From JAJZMA01 sp021850405 (GTDB lineage: Bacteria > Chloroflexota > Dormibacteria > Aeolococcales > Aeolococcaceae): DNA of 29,179 nt. Location of the stretch: assembly GCA_027365835.1 (NCBI GenBank), contig DAHXLU010000061.1:1-29179 (forward strand). The letters run 5' to 3'. The notes beneath the pieces were generated by a model, which was given only the letters and a program-made list of their open reading frames with translations, searched no databases and was not told the DNA's origin. Shown here piece by piece: positions 1 through 8,875 of this stretch. The position numbers and the translations under genes were made by a program. The stretch's first letter is position 1, and each line of letters begins with the position of its first letter.

Positions 1-192
1 CTGACCACCTGCTGCCACACTTTTCCTCAGGTAGATTCCAGAAAAATCCCAACTCGCCAAAAGACGATCCAGAGGACTGCCACGCAACTGCATTCTCTCA
101 GTCCGCTCTCAAAAGCCCCTTTGTCAACCAGCCTTCTAGCCTGGAAGCAAAGGGTGGAGGCTGCAGCTGCCAGGAACATGAGCTGGATCTAT
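1..192. other. Left-edge flank without a supported gene
   Basis: I see no convincing coding region, RNA gene or promoter here. The kelch reading frame is open from a TTG at 121, but the first 24 codons lack signal-peptide character and a good ribosome binding site, so I treat them as leader. Confidence 0.4.
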
Positions 193-2604
193 ATGAAACT
201 ATTTGGCAATCGATGGCAAAGCAGGCTGATTGCCACCGGAGTGGTCGGCATGCTGCTGACTACCATTGGTGACCCTGGCACCCTGGCGGCCAGCAGTCTC
301 ACCTGGGCATCGGCTGGCCCATCGATCCCTTCCGTCCGCAACAACGCGACAATGTCATATGATGCCGCTGCAGGCGAAATTGTCATGTTTGGTGGTCTTT
401 CAGGTTCAGCTTATCTGAACGATACCTGGCTGTTTAATCTGGCCAGTGGCACCTGGAGGCAAGTGTATCCTGCCCTTAGCCCGCCAGCGAGAAATCAGGC
501 CGTAATGGGCTACGATGCCGCCGCAGGGGAAGTGGTGCTTTTTGGCGGCTATACAGGCTCAGCCTACCTGAACGATACCTGGCTTTATGACGCAGCGACC
601 AATACATGGACTCAGGCAACGCCATCTACCAGTCCCTCCGGAAGGGACTTAGGCGGAATGGTGTATGACGCAGCCGCCGGTGAGATGGTGCTGTTTGGTG
701 GTTACAGCGGCACGGCTCCCCTGAATGATACGTGGCTCTACAACGCCGGCACAGATGTCTGGAGTCAAGCTGCCCCGGCCACCAGCCCTGCGACCCGATC
801 ACGGTTTGCCATGTCCTATGACGCCGCTGCTGGTGACATAGTGCTCTTTGGGGGGTACGACGCGACCACCACCACCTGGCTAAACGACACCTGGCTATAT
901 AACGCTGCAGCTGATACGTGGACACAGGAGGCCCCTGCAACGAGCCCTTCCGTAAGGGGCAATGCTGCCATGTCCTACAATGCTGCTGCTGATGTTGAAG
1001 TGCTGTTTGGTGGATACAGTGGCTCGGTCTACCTGAACGATACGTGGACCTATTCTGTGGCCACTGATACCTGGACCCTCGAGTCTCCTGCGACGAGTCC
1101 TTCCCTGCGCTCAGATGCAATGAGTGCCTACGATGGGGCCGGAACCCTCGAAGTGCTGTTTGGTGGAAACAACGGAACAAATTCCCTAAACGACACCTGG
1201 ACCTACAATGCTGGCACTGACACATGGGCGCAGCTTGCATCCAGCGCAACGCCTGCAAATCGCGAAAATTCCTCAATGGTCTACGATTCGGCCTCTGGGG
1301 AAATGGTCCTGTTCGGGGGAATCAATAGCACGGGCATCCTTAATGACACATGGACCTACACAGCGTCGGGTGGATGGGTAGAGCGCTTCCCTGCCACGAG
1401 TCCACCGGCCCGTTTTGGCGCGACCATGGTCTATGATGCCGCATCCGGAGTGGTCGTCCTTTTTGGGGGTGGAGTGAGCGGTACCAGTTTTCTCTCCGAT
1501 ACGTGGACTTACAACGCTGCGACCGATACCTGGACCCAGGAAACTCCAGCCACGAGTCCATCTGCGCGGTATCTGGCAACGATGTCCTACGATGCCGCAG
1601 CCGGGCTAGTAGTGCTCTTTGGCGGCTACAACGGCACCCACCTCAATGACACCTGGACCTATGACGTTGCTACTGATACGTGGGCCCAGCAATCCCCAGC
1701 CACCAGCCCTCCCGTTCGCAGTCGTGCGGCCATGGCGTACGACCCGGCCACGCAGGATGTGATCCTCTTTGGAGGCTACAGCGGGTCGGCCTATCTGTCT
1801 GATACCTGGGTGTATAACTACGGGGCCGATACATGGACTGCAGAGAGTCCTACAACCACTCCAGCCGCCAGGGACAACCCGGTCATGTCGTACGATACAA
1901 CGCTGCAGGAGCTGGTGCTGTTTGGTGGCTATGGCGGTAGCGGCAACCTCAGTGACACCTGGACTTTCAACGCTGGCCTGGATTCATGGAGCCAGCAGTC
2001 GCCTGCGGCAAGTCCACCACCGCTTGCTGATGCTGCTGGCGCATTTGATCCAGCTTCTGCAGTGGAACTGTTTTTTGGCGGATACATCAGCGGAGACAAT
2101 TACCTCGGTGCAACCTGGGAGCTTTCCACAGCTGAGGCCAACGTTACGTCACAGGCAGTAATTGCACCGGGTAGTCTTGCCTTGCTCTCTGCCAGCTCTG
2201 TGGCATTTTCTGGAGTCACTCTCAACGCCTCTCCACAGTCCACAACCGCTACACAGACACTTGACATCGGTGATGCCACCGGATCTGGCAACGGCTGGAA
2301 CATACAGATTGCAGTTACCAGTCCATTCACCAATGCCGGGGGCCAGACCCTCCAGTCAAGCGACTTTGAGGTAACCACAAGCCCGTCTGTCGCGTGTGAT
2401 ACGGGGTCGACGTGTACCCTTGCCTCCAATACCATCACATATCCATTCGTCCTGGGAGACAGCACTCCACTTGTTAGTGCTGCTGCCAGCAGCGGCATGG
2501 GAAATCAAACAGTCACAGTGGCCTGGGCTGGGACAATTCCGGCAAACGCGTACGCTGGTAGTTATACAGCTACATGGACCCTCACCCTGGTAAGTGGACC
2601 CTAG
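193..2604 (+). CDS. Secreted 12-repeat kelch protein with C-terminal WxL-like domain
   Basis: This is a probable cell-surface beta-propeller protein. I chose the ATG at 193 (803 aa) because it begins a Sec-type signal: a basic start (MKLFGNRWQSR), a hydrophobic core (LIATGVVGMLLTTI) and an LAA-S cleavage region. ATG 178 and TTG 121 are alternatives. Twelve repeats of about 50 residues follow, each with an R-x-x-x-x-M-x-Y-D start, a V-L-F-G-G core and an L-N-D-T-W-T-Y stretch, which are the kelch landmarks (double Gly, spaced Tyr and Trp). Twelve blades exceed one propeller, so two six-bladed propellers are likely. The last 150 or so residues form a beta-rich domain with a GWNIQI strand and a terminal AGSYTATWTLTL strand, resembling the WxL domain that binds peptidoglycan non-covalently. 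The kelch call is firm; the WxL call is inference. Ligand unknown. It is a single gene, convergent with the transport operon. Confidence 0.85.
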   Translation: MKLFGNRWQSRLIATGVVGMLLTTIGDPGTLAASSLTWASAGPSIPSVRNNATMSYDAAAGEIVMFGGLSGSAYLNDTWLFNLASGTWRQVYPALSPPARNQAVMGYDAAAGEVVLFGGYTGSAYLNDTWLYDAATNTWTQATPSTSPSGRDLGGMVYDAAAGEMVLFGGYSGTAPLNDTWLYNAGTDVWSQAAPATSPATRSRFAMSYDAAAGDIVLFGGYDATTTTWLNDTWLYNAAADTWTQEAPATSPSVRGNAAMSYNAAADVEVLFGGYSGSVYLNDTWTYSVATDTWTLESPATSPSLRSDAMSAYDGAGTLEVLFGGNNGTNSLNDTWTYNAGTDTWAQLASSATPANRENSSMVYDSASGEMVLFGGINSTGILNDTWTYTASGGWVERFPATSPPARFGATMVYDAASGVVVLFGGGVSGTSFLSDTWTYNAATDTWTQETPATSPSARYLATMSYDAAAGLVVLFGGYNGTHLNDTWTYDVATDTWAQQSPATSPPVRSRAAMAYDPATQDVILFGGYSGSAYLSDTWVYNYGADTWTAESPTTTPAARDNPVMSYDTTLQELVLFGGYGGSGNLSDTWTFNAGLDSWSQQSPAASPPPLADAAGAFDPASAVELFFGGYISGDNYLGATWELSTAEANVTSQAVIAPGSLALLSASSVAFSGVTLNASPQSTTATQTLDIGDATGSGNGWNIQIAVTSPFTNAGGQTLQSSDFEVTTSPSVACDTGSTCTLASNTITYPFVLGDSTPLVSAAASSGMGNQTVTVAWAGTIPANAYAGSYTATWTLTLVSGP

Positions 2605-2664
2605 GCCGGTCGCGACATTGCGTGCCCCTCAGTCCATGTCTTTTCGTAAGATCCGGCCATCGAG

Positions 2665-2709
2665 CAGGAGGGACCGAAACCGCATCTCTCCTGGAACAAG
2701 TTTGTTTTT
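2665..2709 (+). terminator. Probable intrinsic terminator of the kelch gene
   Basis: A 9-bp stem pairs CAGGAGGGA (2665-2673) with TCTCTCCTG (2685-2693) with one G-U pair and an 11-nt loop. A T-rich tract (TTTGTTTTT, 2701-2709) follows after seven bases. It lies about 60 nt past the kelch stop and before the convergent PHP gene ends. Confidence 0.5.
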
Positions 2710-2791
2710 CTCCTCCGCAGGCTATCGCTCTCAATTGGGCTCAGATCTACTGGACACCACCAATTGCGGATCAGCAGCAAGTATTTCTTCA

Positions 2792-4063
2792 TCATACTGG
2801 AACCAGCGCATACGTTTTTTGAGTGGAGTCCCGCAGTTGATAGATGCTTCCCCTGGCACGAAAGGAGGCAAGTGGTGAATGGACTGGAACCTTGGTGTTG
2901 TCCTCCATACAGTGCAGGAAAAGTCCTTCGCCATCCATGACCACTATCTCATCTTCTACACGCAGTGCCACCGGCCCACGTGGTGACGCGGCAAGCGCAG
3001 TTCTGCCTGCTGCAACAGCAGCCACTACTTCCTGGCTTGAGCAAGGACAGGTGAGCGGGGCGGTTCCGGTAGGACCGTCGCTTGCGACCGCAGCAGGATG
3101 TTCATCAGTAGCCGCATCAGCCACCAGTACAAACGTCGTTGGCTGACCCAGCGTTGCCCCAAGGCTGGAATGAAAATCACTTCCTCCAAGCGCGACAGGA
3201 CAACCGGTCTCACCAAAGAACTCGAGAGGTGCCAGATCACGGCCATCCCATTCCCCATGCCAGAGTTCCATGGCGTGCGGCTTCCTACCCAGTGGCCGAT
3301 GCCAACCGTAGAGAGGGTGGGTGGGATGGTTCAGGGACACAAACCCACCATCCCTGCCTGCGGTTGCAATCCATTCATCTGTGTGCTGGCGAAAATCTAC
3401 CCAGGCAACCGGACCGATACAGTTGGCATGTCCGGCTGGAGTGGTAACCTCCTGCCCAGGAATGAGCAGGAGGCCAGCAGCCGCTCCAGTGGGCGCAAGC
3501 AGGGGATGATGACTGACTGTGTTGTGGTCAGTAACTGCCAGGGCATCAAGGCCCTCCCTCCGCGCCAGCTGTGCGAGCTGCAGGAGCGTCAATTTTCCAT
3601 CTGAGTGAATACTGTGGGCATGGAAATCACAGGCCAGCCACCTGTAGCCAGCAGGCGCGGGAAGCTCCCGGAAAGGGAGGGCTGCTCCTGGACTGACATG
3701 GTCCAGAGGCTCAAGGAAAGGGTCCGCGGGAGGGGTGCGATGCAGCTCTATGCTGACTTCAAAGGAGATACCACCCGCAGGTATCCGGTAGAGTGCGAGC
3801 ATCACCTGCCAGGTACCTGGAGTTACGGGCCCGACAATATAGCCTGGTGTAGACCAGCTCTCGGTGATCCAGACCTCATCCCGCTCGCCCCCAGACCAGC
3901 CCCGAAAGCCATGCGGATCCAGCAGCCCAAGATCCAGTATCGCATCGCTCCTGTCGTAGGCAAGACGGACCTGTAGTGCAAAGCCTGGGGGAACCTCGAA
4001 CGGCAGGTAGCGGTACAGACTTTCCTGCTGGTCGGCCGGTGTCCACCGTCCCGCCATCTTCAT
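2792..4063 (-). CDS. PHP-domain metallohydrolase, CehA/McbA type
   Basis: A 423-aa cytoplasmic protein with no signal peptide. Residues 1-110 form a beta-rich N-terminal domain of the kind that precedes the catalytic part in CehA/McbA-type proteins. The PHP domain starts near residue 141. Visible metal-ligand motifs are DFHAHSIHSDGK (H148, H150, D155), TDHN (179-181), GQEVTT (E205), LNHPTHP (H246, H249) and GGSDFH (D296, H298), so a complete trinuclear site is likely. Family members hydrolyse phosphoesters or carbamate and ester bonds; the substrate here is unknown. It is the last gene of the transport operon, starting 2 nt after the ATPase stop, so it probably acts on the imported compound or an early intermediate. 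A phosphodiesterase role on a phospho-inositide or sugar phosphate is inference. ATG 4057 is an alternative start. Confidence 0.85.
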   Translation of the reverse strand: MKMAGRWTPADQQESLYRYLPFEVPPGFALQVRLAYDRSDAILDLGLLDPHGFRGWSGGERDEVWITESWSTPGYIVGPVTPGTWQVMLALYRIPAGGISFEVSIELHRTPPADPFLEPLDHVSPGAALPFRELPAPAGYRWLACDFHAHSIHSDGKLTLLQLAQLARREGLDALAVTDHNTVSHHPLLAPTGAAAGLLLIPGQEVTTPAGHANCIGPVAWVDFRQHTDEWIATAGRDGGFVSLNHPTHPLYGWHRPLGRKPHAMELWHGEWDGRDLAPLEFFGETGCPVALGGSDFHSSLGATLGQPTTFVLVADAATDEHPAAVASDGPTGTAPLTCPCSSQEVVAAVAAGRTALAASPRGPVALRVEDEIVVMDGEGLFLHCMEDNTKVPVHSPLASFRARGSIYQLRDSTQKTYALVPV

Positions 4064-4065
4064 GG

Positions 4066-5169
4066 TCAGCTATCCCTGGGACCAGTCGCTCCAGCTGGCT
4101 GGCGACCAGCCACACGCTCTCCGTCGCTGCCGTAAAGATGCATGCGTTCTATCTCGGGCACAAGGCTCACTTCGGTCCCTACTGGAGGTACGCTACCCTC
4201 CGCCGCTACAAACTGCAGTGATGCTCCTTTGGCATCTGCTGTGACCAGGTAGGTGGTGCCGAGATTCTCGGTCAGACTGATGGTGGCACGGATCCCTGGC
4301 GCCCCATCGGCACTGACCCGAATGTACTCGGGCCGGATGGCAAGGGTAAGCTCGCTCTGATCCGCCAGGGCTCCATAAGAGCTGGGTACCGGCAGTGCAG
4401 CCCCAGCGCATTGCACCTTACCCCCGGCAATACTGGCGGAAAGCATGTTCATCGGGGTAGCACCTATAAAGCGTGCCACAAACTCGTTGGCCGGCTGTCG
4501 AAACACCTCCTCTGGTGTGCCGATCTGCCGGATAACACCCTTCTCCATGACCGCCATCCTGTCTGCCATGGCAAGCGCCTCTGCCTGATCATGGGTGACA
4601 TATACGGTGGTTACTCCCAGCTGCTTCTGCAATCGTTTGATAAAGGTCCGAGCCTCCAGACGCAGGCGCGCATCAAGGTTCGAGAGAGGCTCATCAAAGA
4701 GGAACGCCGCCGGCCGGCATACAATTGCCCGGGCGAGTGCAACCCGTTGCTGCTGCCCCCCGGAGAGCTGACCAGGCCGCTTTTCCAGCAGGGACGACAG
4801 GTCCAGATTCTTTGCCGCCTCACGCGCAATCTCATACCGCTCGTGCTTGTGCTGACGGCGCAGTTTCAGCGGGTAGGCGATATTGTCAATCACTGTCATA
4901 TGCGGATACAGTGCATAATCCTGAAATACCATGGCCAGGTTGCGCTGTCCAGGGCCGACATGGCTCACGTCCCGCCCCGAGATATTGATCGTTCCTGCAT
5001 ATGGACTGATAAGCCCCACAATGGTGCGGAGCAAGGTGGTCTTGCCACATCCAGAGGGGCCAAGAAGTGCAAAAAACTCACCATCCTGGATCTCCAGATC
5101 CAGGCCGGAGATCGCAGTGGTCTCGGATCCATACTTTACGGTGAGGCCTTTGATAACTATTGCACCCAT
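4066..5169 (-). CDS. ABC transporter ATP-binding protein, UgpC/MsmX/MalK type
   Basis: A 367-aa ATPase that powers carbohydrate import as a cytoplasmic homodimer under the two permeases. Motifs in order: Walker A GPSGCGKTT (37-45), Q-loop VFQDY (Q83), signature LSGGQQQR (135-142), Walker B FLFDEP (156-161), the D-loop SNLDAR and the switch histidine in THDQAEAL (H193). A TOBE/OB-type C-terminal region follows from about residue 235, as in MsmX/UgpC proteins. The start codon overlaps the permease stop by one base (TAATG), so translation is coupled. Having its own ATPase means the system need not share a global MsmX. The C-terminal part may carry regulatory contacts, but none can be assigned from sequence. 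Confidence 0.95.
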   Translation of the reverse strand: MGAIVIKGLTVKYGSETTAISGLDLEIQDGEFFALLGPSGCGKTTLLRTIVGLISPYAGTINISGRDVSHVGPGQRNLAMVFQDYALYPHMTVIDNIAYPLKLRRQHKHERYEIAREAAKNLDLSSLLEKRPGQLSGGQQQRVALARAIVCRPAAFLFDEPLSNLDARLRLEARTFIKRLQKQLGVTTVYVTHDQAEALAMADRMAVMEKGVIRQIGTPEEVFRQPANEFVARFIGATPMNMLSASIAGGKVQCAGAALPVPSSYGALADQSELTLAIRPEYIRVSADGAPGIRATISLTENLGTTYLVTADAKGASLQFVAAEGSVPPVGTEVSLVPEIERMHLYGSDGERVAGRQPAGATGPRDS

Positions 5170-6053
5170 TACCGCTTGAGCCCTCCATAAAAGCGAAACC
5201 CATACCTCTTGTTGACAATGATGTACAGAACAATCACCGGAATAACATACAGGAGGGAAAAGGCAGAGAGCGTGGCCAGCTGGGCCTGGCCTCCACTGGT
5301 CTGATACGCATTTATCTCTACCGAAGCTGGAACCAGACTTTGACCCTCACCATTGATAAGAATGAAGGGGATAAGGAAGTTGCCCCAGGCATTTACAAAC
5401 GCCCAGACCGCGATCACAGCAAGGCCGGGTCTGACAACCGGGACGACAATATCCTTCAGAATCTGAAGCGGAGACGCCCCAAAGATTCTCGCCGACTCCT
5501 CATAGCTGGCAGGGGTGTCATCCATAAACTCCTTGAGGATAAAGATCGCTGCCGGGATAAGACCAGCTGATATAACAAGGATGACGCCAGGGATGGTGTT
5601 TACGAGCTGCATGGCGGTTGCAATTACGTAAAGTGGAACAATTGCAGCGCTCCCACTCACGACCGATGAGAGCAGGAGCAGGATAAAGATGATCAAGCTG
5701 CGGCCCGGGATATGCACGCGGCTTAGGGCATATGCTGCCGTAGCTCCAAATACAGTGGCCAGAACCATTGCTCCCACAGAGTAGATGACAGAGTTTATAA
5801 GTGCCGGAAGTGCCTGTGGATCGGCAAAGACAAGGGCAAAGTTATGAAGGGTTGGGTGTGCCAGACTGACAGAGAATGATTCACCCGCATTGAAGGGTGC
5901 AGTCAGAAGCCACAACATGGGCACTATGAAGTAGGCGGCAACAACTATCAGAAGGACATAGAGAGCTACACGGGCCACCAGGCGCTTTGCCACATTGAGA
6001 GCTTCGTTGTGCGTATCCAGCTGTGCTTCCTGGAGTGGTGCGATCCCCTGCAT
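5169..6053 (-). CDS. Carbohydrate ABC transporter permease, MalG family
   Basis: A 294-aa inner-membrane permease of the MalG/CUT1 type. A hydrophobic segment at about residues 29-50 is followed by five further membrane spans. The cytoplasmic EAA loop is clear at 184-210 (EESARIFGASP with the downstream PxxxP-type ending), the site that docks on the ATPase. The second residue block FxxAWGNFLIPFILI near 219-233 is typical of the MalG group. The start is 3 nt after the stop of the MalF-type gene; an AAAGGA about 11 nt upstream can serve as ribosome binding site. It pairs with the other permease to form the channel. Confidence 0.93.
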   Translation of the reverse strand: MQGIAPLQEAQLDTHNEALNVAKRLVARVALYVLLIVVAAYFIVPMLWLLTAPFNAGESFSVSLAHPTLHNFALVFADPQALPALINSVIYSVGAMVLATVFGATAAYALSRVHIPGRSLIIFILLLLSSVVSGSAAIVPLYVIATAMQLVNTIPGVILVISAGLIPAAIFILKEFMDDTPASYEESARIFGASPLQILKDIVVPVVRPGLAVIAVWAFVNAWGNFLIPFILINGEGQSLVPASVEINAYQTSGGQAQLATLSAFSLLYVIPVIVLYIIVNKRYGFRFYGGLKR

Positions 6054-6056
6054 CTT

Positions 6057-7019
6057 TTATGCCGTCCTTTTCTGGCGTAGCATCCGCAGATACACCAGGC
6101 CAATCACCAGGTTGATCACAATGATGATGGTGGATATCGCAGAACCCAGGCCAAACTCATTTAACTGGAATGCATTGGCATAGGCGTAGATCGGCAGCAG
6201 CTGGCCTATCGGATTGGTGGCGCCGACAAGCAGATACGGTGTGAAGTCATTGAAGGTCCAGAGTGTAATGAGCAGCATGTTTGTCACAATGATGCCCTTG
6301 ATATTGGGCAGGACAATGTCTTTGAGTTGTTGCCAGTTGCTCGCACCTGAGACCTGGGCAGTCTCCAGGTGGGACGGTGGAACACTGTTGATGGCAGCTC
6401 CAGATAGCATGTAGGAGAAAGCGGTGCCCCGCCATATATTGAACACAATCAGTGACAGAAGCGGATCGGCATAGAGCCACTGTGTCTGTGCAAGGCTTGA
6501 TAGATGAAACCAGCCAAGCATTACTGCAAGAGTTCCTGTTCCCGGATTAAGAAAGACGTACCAGAGATACGCCACGACTGCTGCGGGAATAATCCAGGCA
6601 AAGATCATCACCGACTCGATTATCCCCCTGATCACGCCATGCACATTCCGCAGTAGCCACGCCATGCCTACACCTAGCGCCACCTGGCCAATAATCGCTG
6701 AGAATAGTACATAAAGGCCGCTGTTGACTGCGGCCACCCTGAATCCTGGGCTGGTGAGTGTAGTGATGTAATTGGCAAACCAGACAATCTGGGGGTGGAT
6801 TGATGCAGGGCCATACAGCTGGTAATTGGTTGCGCCTAGCCAGAGAGTAAATACGCCTGGCAGCGCAAGAAACGCTGCCACCAGTACGAGCCCTGGCAGC
6901 AGGAACCAGAGAGCCCCCCATCCCCCAAGGCCAGCAGGATTGTCTGGTCCCTGGGAGGGAAGAGGGGGCGCAATAGCGCCCCCTCCTTTCTCAGGAGTTG
7001 GTAACGTGGCTTGCGCCAA
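6057..7019 (-). CDS. Carbohydrate ABC transporter permease, MalF family, unusual start
   Basis: A 320-aa permease with six predicted membrane spans beginning at about residue 36 (LWFLLPGLVLVAAFLALPG) and an EAA loop at 219-242 (ETAQVSGASNWQQLKDIVLP). Its start is a puzzle. The frame opens with TTG at 7019, which overlaps the binding-protein gene by 29 nt and has AGGA only one base away. The only strong Shine-Dalgarno (AAAGGAGG, 6982-6989) lies later and points at an ATT codon (6972-6974, residue 16). No ATG or GTG occurs before the first membrane span. The residues between (KGGGAIAPP) coincide with a perfect hairpin described separately. Function is certain at family level; the start is not. 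Confidence 0.9.
   Translation of the reverse strand: MAQATLPTPEKGGGAIAPPLPSQGPDNPAGLGGWGALWFLLPGLVLVAAFLALPGVFTLWLGATNYQLYGPASIHPQIVWFANYITTLTSPGFRVAAVNSGLYVLFSAIIGQVALGVGMAWLLRNVHGVIRGIIESVMIFAWIIPAAVVAYLWYVFLNPGTGTLAVMLGWFHLSSLAQTQWLYADPLLSLIVFNIWRGTAFSYMLSGAAINSVPPSHLETAQVSGASNWQQLKDIVLPNIKGIIVTNMLLITLWTFNDFTPYLLVGATNPIGQLLPIYAYANAFQLNEFGLGSAISTIIIVINLVIGLVYLRMLRQKRTA
6962..6985 (-). promoter_or_regulatory. Perfect 10-bp hairpin covering the permease ribosome binding site
   Basis: GAGGGGGCGC (6962-6971) and GCGCCCCCTC (6976-6985) are perfect complements around a 4-nt loop. On the minus-strand transcript the stem begins 5 nt after the binding-protein stop codon, contains the GAGG part of AAAGGAGG, and places the ATT codon in the loop. 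No U-tract follows, so it is more likely an mRNA-stabilising or translation-controlling hairpin than a terminator. Confidence 0.7.
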
Positions 7020-8424
7020 TTCCTGGCAAAGCCGTTATCTCGTTGCTAAAGGTCTGGGCAGCCTGCTGTGGTGTGGCAGTACCCTCGGCTACAGACTGGA
7101 CCATCGTCTGGATGTCCAGGGACACCTGGGGGTATACAGCCAGCGATGGGCGGAATGCCGTGATTGGGAGCACCTTCTGCGCTATGAACCGGAGCTCTGG
7201 CGAAGATAGCGTCTTGTTCACATTGTTGAGCGCTGAAAGTCCTGGGTTGTACACCGTCACATATTCCTTTACCGCAGAGTAGGAACTCAGGTAGGTAAGG
7301 AGTGCCCATGCCTGCTTTGGATACTTGGTGTTGGGGTTTATGGTCCGGCCACCACCACCAGACATGCTCACAAAGTTCTGACCGCGGATGCCTGACCCGG
7401 GAGTTTCGGCAGGAATCAGTGCATAGCCAACTTCCGCATTCCGGTTTGGCATCGGATCAAGCGCTGCTGCCTTTGGATTTGGGTTCAGCACCGAGTTGTA
7501 CAGGTACTCACTTTCCAGCAGGATGCCAATCTTCTCCTGGGAGAACATCTTGAAGGAGATATCACGGCCCGCCGGATTGATCTGTAGTGGCGCGCTTGCC
7601 AGGCCCTCGCTGTAGATGGTGTGGAAGAAATTTAGTGCCTGGATCATTGCAGGGGTGTTCCCCTGCCACTTCTGGGTCTGGGTGTTGTAGATAAGCTGCC
7701 CAGCACCAGCAAGAATCGGGAGGAAACCCTGCAATGTTGTTGCCTCGCCAAAGTTGGCGTTTGCACCGGCATCAATCTGCAGCGGGATGACCCCAGGCTC
7801 GGCAGCCTTGATCGCCTTGGCTGCAGAGATTATCTGTGCCCAGCTGGTAGGCTGCCAGTTGGCAGGAAGGCCAGCTGCAGTCAGTACAGCCTTGTTGAAG
7901 TACAGTACCCGGCCATCTGGGCCACCTGGGATTCCGTACCGGTGCCCATTGAACGCCATGTTGGCCTGGACCGATGGATTGATCTGGGACCAGCCGCTCC
8001 AGCTGTCTACCGTGCTGGCGCCGACAATCTGGGAGAGTGGCTTGATGTAGCCTGAAGAGGCATACTCACCAACATATGGCCCATCCATATCGAACAGGTC
8101 AGGGCCGCCGCCTGATTTCAGCTCAAGCGCAATCTGGTTGGCAAAATCTGTACCCGAGAGAGAGGAACCGATCAGCTTGACAGTTACATTCTGTCCAGCA
8201 GCCTTCTCCTGCGCCTCAAAGTGCGGAATTGCATACTGTGCGAGCCAGTTGGCCTCGGCTCCATTCTTTGCCCCTACCTCGCCATCTATGGCCAGTGTCA
8301 GGGTAACTGGTCCAGTTGTCTTGGCGGTGCTTGAGGGCGATGGACTGGACGACCCACACCCCGCCAGTACGATAGCCAGACCAGCTAGCGGAGCCGCTAT
8401 CCTGGCCGTCCGGGTTATAGCCAT
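6991..8424 (-). CDS. Extracellular sugar-binding lipoprotein of an ABC importer
   Basis: A 477-aa solute-binding protein, family 1 (MalE/UgpB-like). The N-terminus is a lipoprotein signal: MAITRTARIAAPLAGLAIVL then LAGC with the lipidated Cys at 23, followed by a Ser/Pro-rich linker. The mature part has family features: an early LTLAIDGEVG strand, GGPDLFDMDG near residue 110, a YGIPGGPDGRVLYFNK stretch where ligand loops sit, and a WALLTYLSSYSA region near the end. The ATG at 8424 has AGGAGA about eight bases upstream. It is the first gene of a five-gene operon, consistent with high expression. The ligand is not readable from sequence; the neighbours suggest an inositol- or mannose-containing compound. 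Confidence 0.93.
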   Translation of the reverse strand: MAITRTARIAAPLAGLAIVLAGCGSSSPSPSSTAKTTGPVTLTLAIDGEVGAKNGAEANWLAQYAIPHFEAQEKAAGQNVTVKLIGSSLSGTDFANQIALELKSGGGPDLFDMDGPYVGEYASSGYIKPLSQIVGASTVDSWSGWSQINPSVQANMAFNGHRYGIPGGPDGRVLYFNKAVLTAAGLPANWQPTSWAQIISAAKAIKAAEPGVIPLQIDAGANANFGEATTLQGFLPILAGAGQLIYNTQTQKWQGNTPAMIQALNFFHTIYSEGLASAPLQINPAGRDISFKMFSQEKIGILLESEYLYNSVLNPNPKAAALDPMPNRNAEVGYALIPAETPGSGIRGQNFVSMSGGGGRTINPNTKYPKQAWALLTYLSSYSAVKEYVTVYNPGLSALNNVNKTLSSPELRFIAQKVLPITAFRPSLAVYPQVSLDIQTMVQSVAEGTATPQQAAQTFSNEITALPGIGASHVTNS

Positions 8425-8875
8425 TTCCTGTCTCCTAGTTTAAATTGAGCGGATAAACTCAGCCCGACACAGGTCGGACGGACCGAGGATAGCACTTCTG
8501 TACCCGGATTGGTACTGCCCGATACGCTGCCTTTGCCCATCCCACCGCCACCTGTTTTCTGCCACCCCGCCCGGGTTAGAAGGTGACAGCGGAGTGGCCC
8601 TTACATGACAGCACAGATGCGGGAGAAAAGCGACCCTGCAGCTCGTAGCAAGGGCAGGATCTGGCAGGGATTGTGTCTGCGGACCGTATCGCCGACGAAG
8701 GAGTTACCCTTTTAGTTAGGAGAACAACCAGCCTGTCAGCTCCTCCCGACGGCCCGCAGTCGTGGTCTGGATGGCCTCCAGCGGACAGGGTGCTTTTTAG
8801 TTCGGGTTGCTCTCAGGTTGTTTGGGTACAGGACACCTGGAAACGATGGGCGTGAATGGGGATGAAGGAGAGTCA
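8425..8875. promoter_or_regulatory. Divergent control region between the ABC operon and iolA
   Basis: This 451-bp gap holds no supportable gene. It must carry promoters for both directions, but I see no clean -35/-10 pair. Visible elements are an inverted repeat CCGAC-ACAG-GTCGG (8464-8477), 40 bp upstream of the binding-protein start, and two copies of TTTTAGTT (8710-8717 and 8795-8802) on the iolA side. Overlapping GGTC/GACC half-sites extend the first element to 8484, as expected for an operator. Confidence 0.5.

Noticed and set aside
4411..5190. 259-aa open frame on the plus strand across the ABC ATPase gene
   Set aside because: It is antisense to a gene with intact ATPase motifs, is rich in Cys/Arg/His as GC-skewed shadows are, and has no family features.
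5212..5217. TTGACA on the plus strand within the permease gene
   Set aside because: No -10 partner at usual spacing and it would only produce antisense RNA.
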